This document shows positions 5,188 to 6,592 of a stretch of DNA of 6,592 bases, piece after piece (the first letter of the stretch is position 1; every line of letters starts with the position of its first letter). The stretch lies in the NCBI GenBank assembly GCA_052144935.1, contig JBKQPR010000353.1:1-6592 (forward strand), in the 5' to 3' direction. The translations under genes and the position numbers were made by a program. This stretch comes from JOPF133 sp052144935 (lineage in GTDB: Bacteria; Acidobacteriota; Terriglobia; Bryobacterales; Bryobacteraceae). Under the pieces are notes generated by a model. The model had not been told where the DNA came from, ran no database searches, and saw nothing but the letters and a program-made list of their open reading frames with translations.

Positions 5188-5962
5188 TGCAGGCAATAGC
5201 AATATCACGATTGGAGCGTTTGTAGACCGCAAGCTGGTCAGCCAGTGGCGCCTGCGCACGGTCCACGAGCAGACCGCCGACGAATGGGGCATCCTGCTGC
5301 GCAACCTCTTCTCGCCCGCTGGGCTGGACATCTCGACCGTGGATGGCATGATTATTTCCAGCGTGGTGCCGCCTATCGACAGCACCCTGGCTTTCACCGC
5401 GCAGCGTTACTTCCACACCGAAGCTATGTTTGTGGGGCCGCGCACCGATATTGGGCTGGCCATCCGTTACGACAACCCCAGCGAAGTGGGCGCCGACCGC
5501 CTGGTGAACGGCGTGGCGGGCTTCTACAAGTACGGCGGACCGTGCGTGATCGTGGACCTGGGCACCACCATCAACTTCGACGTGATCTCGAAGGACGCCG
5601 AGTATCTGGGCGGCGCCATCGCCGTAGGAGTGGGGATCTCGATCGAGGCCCTCTTCCGCAAGACCGCGCGCCTGCCGCAGGTGGAGTTCCGCGCGCCCGC
5701 CAACGTGGTGGGCACCAACACCGTGGCCAGCATGCAATCGGGGCTGTACTTCGGAACCATCGGGATGATCGACGGCATCCTGGAACGTATGATCGCCGAA
5801 CTCGGCCCCGAGACCAAAGCCATCGCCACCGGAGGCCAGGCCCACTTGATCGCGAGCGGCTCGCGTTACCTCCGGACGGTGGATGAGCATCTCACGCTGG
5901 AAGGCCTGGAAATGATATGGGAACGCAACCGGGGGCGGAGAGCGCCGACAGCGCCCCGCTGA
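5171..5962 (+). CDS. coaX: Type III pantothenate kinase
   Basis: It phosphorylates pantothenate with ATP, the first step of CoA synthesis. By family knowledge, type III enzymes are not feedback-inhibited by CoA and need a monovalent cation. With the GTG start the protein has 263 residues, typical for CoaX, and opens with the canonical MLLALDAGNSNITIG (phosphate-binding DxGN at 6-9). Other family motifs are PSEVGADRLVNG (103-114, with D109 and R110), VDLGTTINFD (128-137, the second acidic site), YLGGAIAVG (145-153), GTNTVASMQSGLYFG (181-195) and ATGGQA (219-224). The last dozen residues (NRGRRAPTAPR) are basic and probably disordered; they also encode the start of the next gene. birA followed by coaX is a common bacterial pairing. 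Confidence 0.96.
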   Translation: MLLALDAGNSNITIGAFVDRKLVSQWRLRTVHEQTADEWGILLRNLFSPAGLDISTVDGMIISSVVPPIDSTLAFTAQRYFHTEAMFVGPRTDIGLAIRYDNPSEVGADRLVNGVAGFYKYGGPCVIVDLGTTINFDVISKDAEYLGGAIAVGVGISIEALFRKTARLPQVEFRAPANVVGTNTVASMQSGLYFGTIGMIDGILERMIAELGPETKAIATGGQAHLIASGSRYLRTVDEHLTLEGLEMIWERNRGRRAPTAPR

Positions 5963-6592
5963 ATTACTACAACTACTTCACCGAAATCGAGGAGCACTTC
6001 CAGCGCGCGCGGGGCACCAGTTTGTTCCTGCTCTCGCCGCTCGATTGGGCGCTGATCGAAAGCTGGAAGAATGCCGAGGTGCCGCTGGAAGCCGTGCTGC
6101 GCGGCATCGACGCGGCCTTCCAAAAGTGGCGCAGCCGAAGGGTGAAGACCCGGATGGTGAACTCGCTGGCCTTCTGCGCGCAAGCCGTCCTGACCGAGGC
6201 GCAGATCATGGCGGGCGGGGAGCCCGCGCGGCGCCAGCAGCCCGCCGCGCCGCCCTTCAGCGCCGAGGAACTGGGAGCGTACTTGCTGCGCAACGCCGAG
6301 GCCATGCGGGCGGGCTTCGAAGAAATTGGCGCGACGCTCCACAAGCTGGCCGGAGAAGTGGCGCAGCACATCAACGACCTGGAAGCGCTGGAGCAGCGCC
6401 TGACGGTGCTGGAAGAGAAGATGATCGCCACCGCGCGCACCGTGCAAACCGAGGAATCGCTGCTGGCCTCGCGCCAGGAACTCGACCGCCAGTTGCGCCC
6501 CTATCGCGGCAAGATGACCGCCGCGCAGTTGTCGATGCTGGAAAAGCAATACCTGGAGCGGAATGTGCTGGAGAAGGCCGGGCTGCCACGGT
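5917..6592 (+). CDS. Hypothetical coiled-coil protein, 3' end beyond the window
   Basis: An ATG at 5917 opens a frame that runs 225 codons to the edge without a stop, overlapping coaX by 46 bp. A weak GGAA precedes the ATG. After about 15 low-complexity residues comes an ordered N-terminal module (about 16-100) with NYYNYFTEIEEHF, LFLLSPLDWALIESWK and PLEAVLRGIDAAFQKWR, aromatic-rich and helical. A Pro/Ala/Gln linker (about 102-113) leads to a long charged helix from about 117 to 215. The heptad-like stretch LEALEQRLTVLEEKM (155-169) there suggests a coiled coil. No signal peptide, membrane segment or catalytic motif is visible. I recall similar YYNYFTE proteins beside coaX-like genes in Acidobacteriota, but cannot confirm this, and I do not know the function. 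Codon use matches the neighbours, so this is a native operon member rather than a transferred gene. Confidence 0.85.
   Translation, partial: MGTQPGAESADSAPLNYYNYFTEIEEHFQRARGTSLFLLSPLDWALIESWKNAEVPLEAVLRGIDAAFQKWRSRRVKTRMVNSLAFCAQAVLTEAQIMAGGEPARRQQPAAPPFSAEELGAYLLRNAEAMRAGFEEIGATLHKLAGEVAQHINDLEALEQRLTVLEEKMIATARTVQTEESLLASRQELDRQLRPYRGKMTAAQLSMLEKQYLERNVLEKAGLPR

Overview
The window is GC-rich bacterial DNA, roughly two thirds G+C by eye. It is dominated by one long plus-strand operon of housekeeping genes. Gene content and order (valS, nadC, birA, coaX, then a lineage-type hypothetical), the palindromic REP-like repeats and the style of the last protein suggest an Acidobacteriota genome, perhaps of the Solibacter/Bryobacter type. 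That assignment is inference from memory of such genomes; nothing in the window proves it.

Layout. Positions 1-154 hold, on the minus strand, a piece of a DDE transposase cut short by an in-frame stop: a relic of an insertion sequence whose remainder lies left of the window. Positions 155-268 carry a short palindrome and an extended -10 promoter that would start RNA only a few bases before valS. valS (269-2926) encodes a full valyl-tRNA synthetase. An 85-bp gap follows with a 14-bp tandem repeat and a REP-like hairpin; a 30-codon frame spans it exactly, sharing ATGA overlaps with valS and with nadC. nadC (3012-3821) encodes quinolinate phosphoribosyltransferase. Four head-to-tail 164-bp repeats (3821-4476) then lie between nadC and birA. 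birA (4477-5187) is a biotin-protein ligase without a DNA-binding domain, coaX (5171-5962) a type III pantothenate kinase, and an unrecognised coiled-coil protein (5917 to beyond 6592) overlaps the end of coaX.

The most unusual part is the repeat array. Each 164-bp unit is a complete 54-codon frame that starts like birA, ends like nadC, carries GGAG 8 nt before the next ATG, and joins its neighbour through TGATG. The four units differ at about 7-13% of positions, yet have no insertion or deletion, no internal stop in this frame, and every stop/start junction intact. They look like copies of the nadC-birA junction that kept a re-initiation signal and became frameshifted just after the birA-like start.

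The operon can therefore be read as an unbroken chain of overlapping or touching frames from valS to the right edge, which would allow coupled translation. Functionally it groups protein synthesis (ValRS) with three cofactor steps: NAD (NadC), attachment of biotin (BirA) and CoA (CoaX). Whether the small frames are translated is unknown; substitutions among them are not concentrated at third codon positions, so selection on the peptides is not evident.
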